This document shows, piece by piece, positions 1 through 13,942 of a DNA stretch of 64,000 bases. The stretch's first letter is position 1. Each line of letters starts with the position of its first letter. This DNA comes from Isoetes taiwanensis (Eukaryota > Streptophyta > Lycopodiopsida > Isoetales > Isoetaceae): positions 15,203,563 to 15,267,562 of the forward strand of contig JAJEKV010000021.1 in NCBI GenBank assembly GCA_021234155.1, read 5' to 3'. The notes beneath the pieces were generated by a model. That model ran no database searches and was not told where the DNA came from. It was given only the letters and a program-made list of their open reading frames with translations. The position numbers were made by a program, and so were the translations under genes.

Positions 1-3000
1 TTTCTACAAGGTCGACCCCGTGGACGCCCATGGGTTTGACAAGTTCTCCTAACCGACTGAATCTTTTGGGCCTTCCCAAGAGGGGCCCCCGAATGGAGGA
101 TCCAACTGGCCGGATAGGGGAACCGGGCCCGAGGGTGGTCATTAGCGCAGCCCCGGGAGCCGCCAGAAGGGCTGCCTCGGGAACGCTTTTGATCCCGCCT
201 CTTGGGTCCTGGACTCTCCCTTGTGAGGGATCCCCGCAAGGTCCCCGCCTCGCTTTGACTTGGGGAAGGGTGCCAGCTCTGCTGTCCCCGCAGAACCGGC
301 TGCCCCGACCGCTCTAATGCTAACCCTTTGACCTAGACCTTCTCCTAAAAATTTCAAAATTGGGTCGTGTGGCCGAGATGGGTTAGGAATCTAGCCGGCA
401 AAAAATCAGAATTTATTTTCGCATAATGCATTAATTGCGAATTTATGAATGTCTTGCCATCGCAAAAGCTACCGACTTCTACTTGCCACATCGGGAGGAG
501 GACAGGCCCAAACTCCGCCCGCCAGTTCCCCTTGTTCCGTATTCTCGGCTGCAGCCTCGCCCAGTCCTGCGTAACAGACCAAGTCTCGCCCCCAAAACGC
601 AAAACCCTTCTAGAACCTCGCAACCCACGTGGTTTACGCTTTGAGGCCCTCTCCTTGTCGATTCGGGCGACCTTTGCGCCGACTTGACGGGAGTGGGGGT
701 GTTGACGCCAGAGCACGGACCCCTAAAATCCCCCTAAGCCGCTGTCTCCCAATTCTCTCCCCAAGGCCCCCTCGGGACGGACGGGCGACCTCCCTCTCCT
801 AATTGCGATTTGACTCGCCAATGGACTCAGAACGCCGACGCTGCCCCCGGGACCAAGTTCCGCGGGTTTAAGACCACCCGACCTCCAAGAAGCCAAAGTA
901 GCTCACTTCCATCACACTCGTAGTCAATTGGCCTAGGATGTGGATGCGGATACTTTCCCGGAGGGCGGAGTGTTTCTTTCTTTGCAAAACCGACCTTGTA
1001 ACTTGCTCCCCTAGGGTAATTTCGCCATTCCTGACGATTTGACAGGGTCGATTTGCCATTCCGAGCCTCCCTACGTTCGAACGACAAGACACCAAGGGTT
1101 TCTACAAGGCCGACCTCGTGACGCCCCGCGGCTTGACAAGTTCTCCCACCGATCTGGAATCTTTGGGCCTTCCCGAAGAGGGGCCCCCGAACGGAGGATC
1201 CAACTGGCCGGATAGGGGAACCGCCCGAGGGTGGTCATTAGCGCAGCCTTTCATTGGGAGCGCCAAGAAGGGCTGCCTCTGAACTTTTTGATCCCGCCTC
1301 TTGGGGTCCTGACTCTCCCTCTTGTGAGGGATCCCCGCAAGGTCCCCGGCCTCGCTTGACTTGGGGAAGGGTGCCAGCTCTACTGGTTCCCCGCAACTCC
1401 ATGCCCCGACCGCTCTAATGCTAACCCTTTGACCTAGACCTTCTCCTAAAATTTCAAAATTGGGCTGTGTGTCGAGATGGGTTAGGAATCCAGCTGGCAA
1501 AAAATCAGAATTTATTTTCGCATAATGCATTAATTGCGAATTTATGAATGTCTTGCCATCGCAAAAGCTCTACCGACTTCTACTTGCCACATCGGGAGGA
1601 GGACAGGCCCAAACTCCGCTCCGCCGGGCCTCTTGTTCCAGATTCTCTACCGCAGCTTCCTCGCCAGGTCCCAGTGCAACAGACAAGTCTCGCCCCCAAA
1701 ACGCAAAACCCTTCTAGAACCCGCAACCCACGTGGTTTACGCTTTTGAGGCCCTCTCCTTGTCGATTCAAAGGACCTTGCCGTGACTTGACGGGAGTGGG
1801 GGTGTTGACGCCAGAGCACTAACCCTAAAATCCCCCTAAGCCGCTTGCCCCAATTTCCTCTCCCCAAGGCCCCGGGACTGACGGGCGACCTCCCTCTCCC
1901 AATCGCATTTGACTCGCCAATGGACTCCAGAACGCCGACGCTGCCCTCGGGAACCAAGTTCCGCGGGCCGAAGACCACCCGACCTCCAAGAAGCCCAAAG
2001 TAGCTCACTTCCATCACACTCGTAGAGTCAATTGGCCTAGGATGTGGATGCGGATACCGCCGTGGAAGGCGTGAGTGTTTTTTTCTTTGCAAAACCGACC
2101 TTGTAACTTGCTCCCTAGGGTAATTTCGCCATTCCTGACGATTTGGGTGGTTGATTTGCCATTCCTGAGCCTCCCTGCGTCTCGAACGACAAGACATCAT
2201 GGGCTTCTACAAGGTCGCACTCGTGACGCTCACGGTTTGACAAGTTCTCCTGACCGATCTGAATCTTTGGGCCTTCCCCCAAGAGGGGCCCCCCCAATGG
2301 AGGATCCAACTGGCCTGATAGGGGAACCGGCCCCTGAGGGTGGTCATTAGCTGCAGCCCCTCGGGGAGCCGCCAGAAGGGCTGCCTCGAACGCTTTTTGA
2401 TCCCCGCCTCTTGGGGTCCTGACTCTCCCCTCTTGTGAGGGATCCCCGCAAGGTCCCCGCCTCGCTTGACTTGGGAAGGGTGCCACCAAGGTTGTTCCGC
2501 AACCCGCCGCCCCGACCGCTCTAATGCTAACCCTTTGACCTAGACCTTCTCCTCAAAATTTCAAAATTGGGTCGTAGTGTGGAGATGGGTTAGGAATCTA
2601 GCCGCAAAAATCAGAATTTATTTTCGCACAATGCATTAATTATGCGAATTTATGAATGTCTTGCACACAAAAAAGCCCGACTTCTACTTGCCACATCGGG
2701 AGGAGGACAGCCCCAAACTCCGCCCCGCCGGGCTTCTTGCTCAGATTTCTCGGCCAGCAGCCTTCTCGCCAGGTCCCAAGTGCAACAGCACTGTCTCGGC
2801 CCCCAAAACGCAAACCCTTCTAGAACCCCGCAACCCACGTGGTTTACGCTTTGGAGGCCCCCTCTCCTTGTCGATTCGGGCGGACCTTTGCGCCGCGGAC
2901 TTGACGTGGAGTGGGGGTGTTGACGCCAGAGCACGGACCCTAAAAATCCCCCGAAGTCGCTTGCCCCGGAATTCTCTCCCCAAGGCCCCGGGGACTCGAC

Positions 3001-4178
3001 GCGCCACCTCCCTCTCCTGGAATTAAGCATTTGACTCGCCAATGGACTCCAGAACGCCGACGCTGTTCCGGGACCAAGTTCCGTGGGTAAGACCACCCGA
3101 CCTCCAAGAAGCCAAAGTAGCTCACTTCCATCACACCGTAGTCAATTGGCCTAGGATGTGGATGCGATACCGCCGTGGAGGGCGTGAGTGTTTTTCTTTG
3201 CAAAACCGACCTTGTAACTTGCTCCTCTAGGGTAATTTCGCCATTCCTGACGATTTGGATAGGGTCGATTTGCCATTCCGAGCCTCCTGCGTCTCAACGA
3301 CAAGACATCATGTTTCTACAAGGCCGACTCTCGATGACCGCATGGTTTGACAAGTTCTCCCGACCGATCTCGAATCTTTTGGGCCTTCCCGAAGAGGGGC
3401 CCTCAAACGGAGGATCCAACGGCCGGATAGGGGAACCGGCCCTGGAGGGTGGTCATTAGCGCAGCCCCCTGGAGAGCCGCCAGAAGGGCTGCCTCGAACT
3501 TTTTGATCCCGCCTGGGGTCCTGGACTCTCCCCTCTGTGAGGGGATCGCTGCAAGGTCCCGCCTCGCTTGACTTGGGAAGGGTGCCACCGTTGTTCCCGC
3601 AACCTGCTGCCCCGACCGCTCTAATGCTAACCCTTTGACCTAGACCTTCTCCTAAAAATTTAGAAAATTGGGCTGTGTGCTGGAAATGGATTAGGATTCC
3701 AGCTGGCGCAAAAATCAGAATTTATTTTCGCACAATGCATTAATTGCGAATTTATGAATGTCTTGCCATCATCAAAAGCTCTCAATTTCTACTTGCCACA
3801 TCGGAGGAGGACAGGCCCAAACTCCGGCCCGCCGGGCCCCTTGCTCCAGATTCTCTGCAGCAGCCTCGCCAGTCCCAAGTGCAATGTACTAAGTCTCGCC
3901 CCCAAAACGCAAACCCTTCTAGAACCCGCAAACCCACGTGGTTTACGCTTTGAGGCCCCTCTCCTGTCGATTCTAAGGACCTTGCGCCGGGATTTGACGC
4001 GGAGTGGGGTGTTGACACCAGAGCACGGACCCTAAAATCCCCCTAAGCTGCTTGCCCCGACTTCCTCTCCCCAAGGCCCCCCGGGACCTGACGCAAGCAC
4101 CTCCCTCTCCTGAATCAAGATTTGACTCGCCAATGGACTCAGAACGCCGACGCTGTTCTAGGGACCAAGTTCTCAGGC
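1..4178. repeat. Satellite array, block 1 (about 1.1 kb unit)
   Basis: The same GC-rich unit recurs head to tail. The landmark GCTCTAATGCTAACCC falls at 311, 1412, 2518 and 3618, giving periods of 1101, 1106 and 1100 bases. The window opens inside a unit. Units carry a GGAGGAGGACAGGCCC-like box, a TCTAGAACC box and the shared GGGTAATTTCGCCATTCC box. No unit has a long conserved reading frame; short frames differ between copies because of small indels, so I take it as non-coding. It is not 5S rDNA, since the 5S internal promoter boxes are absent. A centromeric, subtelomeric or interstitial satellite are all possible. The sequence supports a tandem repeat, not a function. Confidence 0.95.
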
Positions 4179-4365
4179 CAAGACCAAAACTCGCTCCCCA
4201 AAACAAAACCCTTCTAGAATCCGGCAAGTCACAAAGTTTACGCTTGAGGCCCTCTCCTTGTCGATTTGGTCGGACCTTGCACCGTGATCTTGACATGGAG
4301 TGGGGTGTTGACGCCAGAGCCGGGACCCTAAACTCCCCTAAGTTGCTTGCCCCGAATTCAGCCAT
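4179..4365. repeat. Rearranged partial unit at the edge of array block 1
   Basis: After GGGACCAAGTTCTCAGG (4161-4177) the unit does not continue. It jumps back to the segment normally found about 290 bases earlier in the unit (compare 3893-4065 with 4190-4360), which includes the TCTAGAA box and the GTGTTGACGCCAGAGC box. The satellite then stops near 4365. This looks like a slipped or recombined unit at the array edge. Confidence 0.75.
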
Positions 4366-4431
4366 TACAAGTTAATTATGCCATCCATGTCAAATAGCTT
4401 TAGGGAGCAAATCTGCTTGTGACGCCCCTAC

Positions 4432-6223
4432 TGTGATACCTGCGTGCTCCCTCACCGCATACAAACAGAGTTCATCCCCATACCAGCCCCATGCTAATAC
4501 GCTGGCCTCCCACATGACACACCGCAACCGCGACGGGTTCCAAAGTGGGAAGAGTGGAAGGGTCATTGCACCCCGCCTCCCTCAGCCTACCTAGTCGCTA
4601 AGCGAAAAACATACATGTCGTAAGAGCACATACATCAATATCATATGACCATCACGAAGATGGCCCTCCACATATCCGCATAGACAAAGATCAAGACATC
4701 ACATAGGGAATCCTACCCAAGGCTCGGGACTCAAAGGGATGACTCGACGGCTTTGGGTCTCCGTGAGTTCATTGCGCATGTAATTCATGGCAATGGATTT
4801 GGCCGGCACATGAACATGGCTTAGGGTTGTCCACTCCATCCATCCCCTCCCGCATTACTTTGCGTGATAGGTTGAAGAACTTCGGGTTGGACCGAGTCCG
4901 GATCATAGCCAAAGGGGCTATAGCCAAAGTTACATCTCCCCTGCACTGGATGAGGCAGTGTAGGGAGGTTTCTCTCCCACCGTGATGATCAATGCCATAG
5001 CAGTGCATTCAGAGGACACCAACCGTCCGCATCTCGACTTTTTAACCCACTTGAAGGGAACTACCACCACCACTGTGTCCCCACCCCTCGTACAAAGACA
5101 ACCACCGCATTACCGTGACCTCTAACGAAATCCCTCGGTGGCACCGCCGCCAGCACGGCTTATCCCCAACGGTAAAATAACTCATACTGTGGTGCACGCA
5201 GCCCCCGAAAGTATTAAGCGCTAGTCCGCAGGCTCTCCCCGTAGACTTTACATCCCGAGAGCAACCGCTATGGACACGCCCACCCTTATCAACCTGTCCT
5301 CACCCCTAAGAACACAACACAAAGCGGCTATTGTACGCAGTCGCATCTATAGTGTGCTAGAGAGGCTAATCTAGAGCATCTACTACCAAGCTTTAGGTCT
5401 CTACCCCTTCCCAATACAAGGAGTTCACAGAGATACATCATCCATATATTATCACGTAAGAACTAAAGAACAAGATCTAATCTATATCATAGAGTTAGGT
5501 TCTTTAGTTAGAATCGCTATCTAGAGTTCTAGAGGGGGTCGCTATGGGCAATTTAAGAGGCTAAACCCACCGATTCGATGGTCGAAATGGGGTTTAGACT
5601 ACTAAATTGCCTAAATACCCCATCCTTGAGTTCCTCCTCCTCCGACCAACTCCCACCATCCCGGCTGAAATGCTCAATCAAGGAAAACTAATGATGCAGC
5701 TCTTCCCGACAGAAGTTCGGGAGGCGGTTTTGGCTCTTGAGGCAGCCAAAAACGAGCTCTAAAACCCTAGAAACTAAAAATGGGCAAGTTAGGGTTCTCC
5801 TACTTAAATAGACAAGGGGGTGGTTAGGGTTTCCAATTATCCCCTTTAGGCATGTGGGATAATTGGGAAAAGGGCCCACTTGCCTTTAAGGGCTAGGTGG
5901 CCAAATGTGCCCACATGGAAATGTGTGGACCCAAATGTGCTCACATGGAAATGTGTGCACATTAATGAATGTGTACATTGGAAAATGTGCACATTAATTG
6001 CACCTATGGGTATGGCCCACTTGGCATCAAGTGGCCACATGGAAATGTGTGCCCACATTAATGTGTACATTGGAAAATGTGCACATTAATACTAATGCAC
6101 ATTCTAGCAAGTTGCCCCTAGGGGCTACCCACTTGGCTACACGCTACGCACACGCCACGGTGGCGGTACGCTGACGGGCAGCATAATATACGCCCCGAGC
6201 GATAATCGCGGCCGAACGCCACA
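4432..6223 (-). repeat. 3' LTR of the minus-strand element
   Basis: This copy matches 14384-16169 over its whole length. Long stretches are identical (for example around 5400-5500 and 15360-15460), interrupted by small indel clusters. It ends at ACGCCACA next to the polypurine tract. It includes a tract of short AAATGTG/CACATT repeats at about 5895-6095. Confidence 0.92.
5895..6095. repeat. Short-motif minisatellite inside the LTR
   Basis: Copies of CACATGGAAATGTG and ACATTGGAAAATGTGCACAT recur about every 30-60 bases. Many are self-complementary (CACAT/ATGTG), so the stretch can form small hairpins. The other LTR carries the same tract at about 15845-16030. In LTRs such tracts often lie in U3 or R, but no promoter assignment is possible here. 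Confidence 0.7.
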
Positions 6224-6280
6224 TTCTCCCCACCTTGAAATGATGTCGCCCGCAAAGATCGTGGTTCTCCCCACCTTGAA
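6224..6280 (-). promoter_or_regulatory. Polypurine tract, present twice
   Basis: On the minus strand the bases directly before the 3' LTR read AAGGTGGGGAGAA, a typical plus-strand-priming purine tract (6224-6236). The same core lies again at 6265-6277, about 41 bases into the interior. The tract adjoins the TG of the LTR, which fixes the element's orientation. Confidence 0.8.
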
Positions 6281-8880
6281 TCTTCCTAACCCGCAATCAA
6301 CCCGATGCATACGATATACTACTATAATACTTACACATTTATTACGATTACTTTAAGATAATATTTTTAAATCGCTATTACGCCATTATTATATTATGAA
6401 ATAACTTATCAATTCAGAACTTCTATTAAAACAAGGTACTTATTAGTCTCCATTATCACAACATTTGGTTTATCACAATTTAACATTTTCATATACAATT
6501 ATTATTTAAGATACTTTTCATTCCTTGCAACACATTCCAATAAAGTTTGTGTTGCAAGTCTTCGCACCTTAAAAATCCTCGCATTAATTTTACAATATCT
6601 ATAATTGCCTACTTACTATCTTACTTATTAGAATTACTCTAAGGTAATGTTTAAGACATTACTATTTCAAGTATCCAATTAACTTATCACATCATAACTT
6701 AATCCACGCAAGGTAATTATTAACTTTACTTAATACAACATTTAAGTTAATCAAAGTTTATCAATTTCATACAAAATTTACACTTCTAAGGTACTCTTCA
6801 TCCCTTGCAACACATTATAACAAAATTTGTGTTGCAAGCCTTCGTAGTTCGACCTCCTTGCCCTCCCGAGCTTCTATTGGCCCCAAGCAGTGCCCATTAC
6901 TACCTATTATTAATTATTACAAAAAATTTGGTTATATGGTGACCACCCCACCTATCTACATGGATGCATGGCTAATCTCCCTACAGAGGGAAGAGGGTGG
7001 ATCTTCCATTATGGTCGTGGAGACAAATAGCCATATGCCTATATGCCGCCATGCCTACACCTCTAGTTGCCCAACAGAGGATATCCTTCCCGCTGGGGGC
7101 GGAAGGATAGATTCCTCCTATCAAAGCATATATGGGGCTAAAGGTGCCTTTCCTATCAATGCATTCCTTAATGACCTCCTTTCTTCGAGGTCGCCTACTC
7201 CGTGGGACGTAAGTAGACTTTCTAATCTACCTTCCACTGCCCAGCGGAAACGCCGGCCATGCCTACATTGACATTACACCACGCCCCTAGAGATCACCGT
7301 AGTGGTCTCATCATTTAATAAACGCATGCAATCCATACCAAGCATAGGTTGCATGCCAGATTAATCTTAAATACACATAGAATTAATCTACACAAATCGA
7401 CATGCCCGAGCCGATTTTTTGCCGGCTCCTTTAATGCATGTGATTAACATAATTACCCTAAGGTAATATTTATGAATTAACATTATCATATTATCGGATA
7501 CATTACTCCGATAGTACCATTATATTTACTCTAATCTTTGCAATATTTAACGACTTTTAGATCGCAATTATTTAAACAATAACCCCGATTTAGACCTATT
7601 GTATTATAGATGTGGTTTTAATTATCATACACAAGAATTAGATGTGTTTCTTATTCTCTTCCTTGGGTCCTCGTGATACCCTTTGGAAGTATATCCCTAA
7701 GATGCACTTAAGTATATCCTAATTCTATTTTCTATTTATATTTATAAGGACCTATAGCTATCCTTGAAGGAATTGCATCCTTTGGCGGATTAATTAACAT
7801 GCTACTTCACATTATCGTTGTTATTTAACTTATTTCCCTATGATACATATACGCATAACAATTTCTATGCGCTATTAGGGTCTATATTTAACTTATCAAT
7901 AAGACACATTAAGGCTTATAATACATGCGATACCTTACCTAAGGCTAAAACGCATCCACTCATTGAGCCCTGGCCCGAGTAGTTTGAGGTGACTTGGTCG
8001 CTGCATTGCTCCCATAGTTTTGCTCCACTTCGCTGGTGTAGTTCACTACTACGCCGGGCCTCGCGACGCTGAAGGCCTCCCCGAGCTATCTATCTATCTA
8101 TCTTACGCCTATTCGCTTCGCCATTGCCGGAGTGAACTCTATTCTACTTGGTAGTCAATTCTTGGCAAGTACGCTCAATCATAAGATTGAGCCCTCCCAC
8201 TTTCTTCTTCGAAAAAGAAAATGGTCCTCAAGATTCTTCAATGACATTGCACACAACGCCATATCTATTCTCTCCCCTAAGAGGTTATACGCTTCTTACT
8301 TAGCGCATTAAGTTACTAGCCTTAGCTAACATATATAACCATCTAAGATGGATGCACATATTATGTTATCATTTATTTCAATATAATTATGGGTTATCTA
8401 CTTAGTTAGAACGATTCTAAACCACAAGGTTTTGTCATGACGACAATTCCTTTTGTCTCAAAGGACTATTTGATTACTATAATTTTATTTTAGATGTACC
8501 TTGCATGTACTATTATTTTATTATTCTAGAGATTCCCCTTTCTTAGTTATTTAAACTCTTGGAATATTCCTACCAATCGAATTGATGTCATCGTAACAAG
8601 TTGGCCTGACTTGTTAGATTACTTTTTTCTTTCGCTTGATTATTCTTTAGAGATACTAGATTTATACATGGTCAACAATTATCCTAGTAATGATTCCTTC
8701 TTAGTGAGGAGATCAATCTCACCAAGTGGTTTCAATACATTGATGTCCGTTAACAATCGTATAATTATAGTTACTCCTATGCATTTCCTTCCCAATGTTG
8801 ACGCTTAGCTCAATATTGGGGCAATCCTTTCAAATGAGAATATCCGAAATGCCTTCTATCCCAATATGGATGTTACCATC
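6281..8880. other. AT-rich interior of the LTR element, no gene seen
   Basis: Low-complexity AT-rich DNA. It includes two copies of a CATTCCAATAAAGTTTGTGTTGCAAG-type box (near 6530-6560 and 6805-6840) and a short (TATC)n run near 8085-8102. The longest plus frame (6858-7271) shows no family motif and lies antisense to the element, so I do not call it. Confidence 0.6.
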
Positions 8881-11800
8881 CATACATTTAACCTACTAGG
8901 CCCCGCGGGCCTTAGATCCTTGAGCTTGCTAGAAGCTCATCCACTTGTTGCCCGCTTGAAGGAGCAAGGTAACGCTCTTCCGAAGTCGCCGATACTTCCG
9001 CCTCCTTTGACGGGGGATGCTCTTTGAAGTAGAGGTTGACTTCGCTCGCTAGAAGCCTCTCATTGCTGGTGGCTTGATGGTGTAGTTGATCACTTGAAAT
9101 CTTCCATGCCGCCAAAAGCCCTGAAGGTGGCGCCGCTGAAAGAGATCTTTCATCTTGAACTCTTTGTCTTGGCAGCTAAAGGACGACTCTGTATCCGATA
9201 TTGTTTCCTCGACTCCATCGATGTCTCATACGTCGAGTCCTCTTGTCGTTATCGTGTTGCCCAAAGAGTGTTGACGATGTTGATTGTTTCGCCCCTGCAA
9301 CTTGCATGACATCTCTTCCTTTGATCTGTTATGCTATGGAAGGGAAGGAATAACAAGGGAACTATATATGCACAACATATAGCTTACATAATTACAATTA
9401 CTACTAGAGCTATTAGGTCTCCCTTGTGCCTCCCTTCGAAGTTGGACACCTACCCTTGGCAATGTCATCTGTGTTCCTCCCGCAATGGTGTTGACGATCT
9501 ATATCCTCCTATTTGTACGCCGGCTCAGATCCGGGTAACTTGTTGATATACTTGGGCCCTCCGATGTTTGTTTGTCGGCTATGGCACAACACACTTTGCC
9601 TCACATTATAACTAAAGGTGTGCTTGTCGCTGATGCTTCGACATTTCAGTCTCGCTTTTGATCCCGTTTCGGCAATAATTGTTCCCCTTCATGATACTTG
9701 AAGCTATTTGAAGGCGCCTCTTGAGGTCGTATGCGCGATTCCTTTGGCTATACTCCTCCGAGTTGTTCTCTTCGCAGCTTGTTCTTTGAATCGCTCATCC
9801 TTGGTTCACCAAGTTGCATGCAAGGTCACAGGTAAGTCATCGGCTCGCCACCTAGTTGGTCTCCATCGAAGCTTCCAAACTTCTTCGCTTGATCCCCTCG
9901 ATCACATGGCTTTGACGCTGTCACGCTCCACGCTATGCGCCCGCCTTTTTGTCTTGAGGTACCTTCCGGTGGCTTTGATTGTGCTCGCCGGGCTTTGATC
10001 CTCCCCGCTGCCTCCGGGAAGCTCGTGGAAGAAGTCGGTTGCTAGCACTTCTCCATCTTTCCGCCTCGACCTTTGTCCTTCTATGCATTTCGTCTCTTTG
10101 GCAAGTAAGGCATCATGACTCTCCTCCCCGATGGTCCGCTGTGCCTGGATGATGGATCCTTATCTCTCAAGCAGCCTTGACCCTTTGGCGCTGAAGAAGT
10201 ACCCCGCCTTTAGATATACTCTTTGTCGCTGAATGGCCCGCTATTATCTTGAACTCTCTTTTCACCGGAAGGTGCTTCAGCTTGCTATCCTTGTCGTTAA
10301 GGCCAATGCTTCTACCTTTTGGGCGCTTGACGCGGCCATGTGTCGAGATATGGTCGGCTTCTTCTCTTCTAATTATCGGTAGGAGTACCGATGAAGCCAT
10401 CACCTAATTGTTGGGGCATATCTCCTCGTCGCAGTTGCCTTCGTAGTGCATCTCCATCTAATACACGTGTCATAGCACATCCCCCTATATTACCACAAGT
10501 TGGAATTATGGTCGCCGAGATGTTGCCTTCTTAGTTGGCTCGCTGATGCTCTGGGTGTTCCTCCTTCCATTGTTGAGGCCACTCATGTCATAAGTTCGCT
10601 GGCGTCCGCCACCGCTACAAGAGGTAGTGTTGCGCCCGACGATGTCCCGGTGCCGCTGATGATCTTGACATGATCGGTGTTGTTCTTATTCTAACATTGG
10701 GTGGCCGAAAGCAGCCTTCCGCTTGAGGGCATTTCCTCAAGTGTTTGGAGTTGAAGGTTTGCTTGGCCTCTAGTCATTTCTCCCTCGTAGTTGCTCTTCC
10801 ATTTTGATCTTGGGCTATAGTTGTGCCTCCTTGCTTCCTCCTTTGGTAGTCGGCGAAGGAGCTTGATCTAAGCGCTTAAACTGTGAAAACATGACTCTAA
10901 ACTCATGTTTCTCCACTATATATGTGGACACCCTAGATATACAATAGACATATAATGCATTTACATTGGGATTTTAATTCATCCACTTTTGCAAAACAAC
11001 TACTGAAGATCTACCTAATTATTTATACCCCTTTAGGTTTCCCTTCCTCGATCGCTTTTGATCCTTCGGTTTTGTCGCATCTTCTTTGTTCCGGTTGACT
11101 CGGATTCCTTGAGATGCTGCTACTATTGTTGAGATTTATGTCTGATCCGAGCTGATCACCTCAAGTTGCGTAAGAGTGTTCGCCGATGTGATCCCTTGAA
11201 AAAGATGCTCCTCCTTGTTGTGTATGTTCGTCGCGAGGAATGCGGTAACCGCCACGCCCCTACATGCGGTGTTTGTTGCAAGATTGCCGATTGCGGTGCC
11301 ATTGATCGAGCTTGAGTAGGGTCACCGGGTCGCTGCAGTACCGGGCATTCTTGAATGTCTTCGGCTCGAGATCGTGGGTCGCGAGGCGTGCATTGTCAAT
11401 CCCCCGCAGTTGAATTTCGAAAGTGCGACTCCTGCTGCTTGGGCTTTGCTTCATTCCGAGGTGGCTCTCCCGTGCCTCGAAGTGTGGTCATCTCCATTGC
11501 CCTATCATGGCTCCTTCTGGTCGCTTTTATGCGATTTGTACCGGGCTAGGTCGCCTCCTCCGGCCCTTTGGGTCCTAACCATTCGAAGTCTCGCACTCCT
11601 TGGCCGACGTAGTAAAGCCATCCTTCCTTTGGTTTCTAGGTGTTCCCGGGTCCCAATTCTCGCTTGAGCGTAATATTCTCCTCCTGGTCTTGTCCCCTAG
11701 TGCCGATACAGTGCCTTCGAAGTCGAAATGTTCCTTGATATGCGCCTCCTCCCTCTCATGGTCTCCTACCTTTTGGAACCGATGAAAGTTCTCCCGCTGG

Positions 11801-13560
11801 GTGCAAGGGAGCCGGAGGCTCATCTTGGTCAGCCTTTAGGTGCTTTGTGGTTGCCTAGCTTGGTTACTCCTTTTGTTGACGCGGCGCTTTGAGCTGCCGG
11901 GCCGCAAGGTCGCGGGTGATCTTCCCTCCGGTTTCTATACGCCCCGTGTCGCCATGAGTTGTCTCCCTCGACGGAAGATTATGCCCTCTCTCCCTAGCTC
12001 GTGATGCTAACGCCACATCGATGCCTAACATCTTCCCCGCACTGTATTTTGTTGTCTCGCTGCTCTTCCATTTGAAACTCATGTGCGCCGAGTTGGTGAA
12101 GGCGCGGAGATCCTCTTTCTCATGTGAGCTCGTGGACGGGTAGCCGGAGGTTGACATCTAGAACATTCTTGGTGCCGCTTGGTTACCAAAATTCTTCCCA
12201 TTTGATGGAGATTGATGATAGGCCTGGGTGGTGTCCCCGCTTCTACCGCTTGTCTGCTGAGGTGTTTGTCGCTGTGCTTCCCCTCTTGGGTCCCGCCTTT
12301 TCGGCTCCTCTCCTTATCTGCTTGTGCATTGGCTGGGACCTTGATGTCTTCAAGAAGTTGCACCCTTAGCTCATCTCAGGGCTCGCCCCGCCCTTTGAAA
12401 GCAACGCCGGTATCCTAGAGTCTAAGAGTCTACTTGAAGGGCTCTCCTACAATATTCGGGCTCTATAAGCAAGCAAGATGGCTCGAGCGAAAGGCATTAC
12501 TAGAGACATATCTATAATCTACAAGTCTATGGACATTAGGACGGTGGGTATGGCATGACATGAGGGTTGTTTTGCAAAGCCCTCATGGTGTTTGAGGTAT
12601 ACCTAAGGTCCTAGCAAAGTTGGTTTGGGAGGGGGGTCCAATCTCTACACATGGAATGACTTGGGCAGCTCTAGGCTCTAGCTCCTTTCTAGGTATCCCG
12701 GCAATAGGGAGGTCAATGTGGCTGCTATATAAGTCAAACTCTATTAGAAGGACACGCAATTAGGTCAAGGTTTATGCCTTTGGCTCGAAAGCAGAGGGTG
12801 GTGTACCAACAGCTTGGACTTGGGTTGCTATGCTAAGGTCTAGATGACTATAACAAAGGGGTGTTCCCCGAGCACTTCTACCTAGGAGTAAGGCATCAGC
12901 TTCGAGCCGAGATGAATACTTGGCGAAGCTACTAATGGGGTATGCTTTATCTACAAACAAACTACAGCTTTGGGAAAGCAATTCAAGGGTTTGAGCAATT
13001 TTGGTCATTTTGAGATGGGGTTTGACATTTCTATCCTAATTTGAGGTCATAAATGGATTCTAGGCTGTCTAACGGTCCTAACGCAAACAAATTTCAGGCG
13101 ATTTGGAGCTCAGAGCTCAAGCTATGGAGGTTCGTATTTTGAGGTTCACACGCTGCGCCCTGCACCGATTTTGAGAATGTCGAAATCGGTCCCGCGCGAC
13201 GTGTGAGACATGGGTCCTAATTGGGCTAGGGCTTACTCAATTTAAGTGATCTAAGGCTGTAATTCCACTAAACTCATTGAGTTAGGCAGAATTGACCCCT
13301 TACTTGGTCGATTTGGAGTCGTTTTTGGGCATTTTTGGGCATGGTTCACATGTTGCGCCTCACCATTCCTAAAATGTAGAAATCTGTCCCGGCGCGACGC
13401 AGAGACATCGCCTCAATTTTGCTCAAAAGCTCCAATTTGACTAAAAACAAAAGCTAGAATTCTATAACTTAACTTAATTAAGTAACTTTATACGCTTATA
13501 ATTTACTCTAAAACACGCTTGTATTAAAACAAATTTTATCATTTACTTAAATTAATAAGG
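8881..13560 (-). other. Interior of the LTR element, possible gag-like remnant
   Basis: Between about 8900 and 12430 the base composition becomes balanced. The minus strand gives several short frames rich in Lys, Arg, Glu and Ser (for example 11575-11823, 11864-12157 and 12079-12363), overlapping in different frames as expected of one frame broken by indels. Their position shortly after the primer-binding site would suit gag. I see no zinc knuckle or capsid motif, so this is only a possibility. From about 12430 to 13560 nothing recognisable was seen. Confidence 0.3.
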
Positions 13561-13942
13561 TTCTCCTTTGATATGATTGGTAAGTGCATATCTTTCTTCA
13601 TTAGAGTTACTCCCTTTGGTGTGTAATCGGCGGCTGAGTCTTCAAAATGTTGGACCAGCCGCTTCTCCGCTTGACCCCGGCCTCCCGCCTCCTCGCTCGC
13701 CTCTCTCTTCTTTTGTTTCCTTCAAATCCTTTTGGCCTCGGTCAAGCTTTCGGGCCTTTGTCGAGGGAGTCGAAAGTGGTCTGTTTGGTGCGCCATGTCG
13801 ATCGGAGGCTTGGTGTCTATCAGATGTCACTCTATCTAGCTTAAGGGTCTTGGTTCTAAGTCTAAGGCTTGGCCATTAATATTATCTAACATTATTACAA
13901 AATTTTAAATCTAATTAAGGATTATAATTCAAACACAAACGA

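Noticed and set aside
1-4365. Many open frames of 60-200 codons in the satellite (both strands)
   Set aside because: They shift frame from unit to unit and share no conserved start, end or motif. They are by-products of GC-rich repeat sequence.
6858-7271. 137-codon plus frame in the LTR element
   Set aside because: It runs antisense to the element, has no recognisable motif, and a frame of this length can arise by chance.
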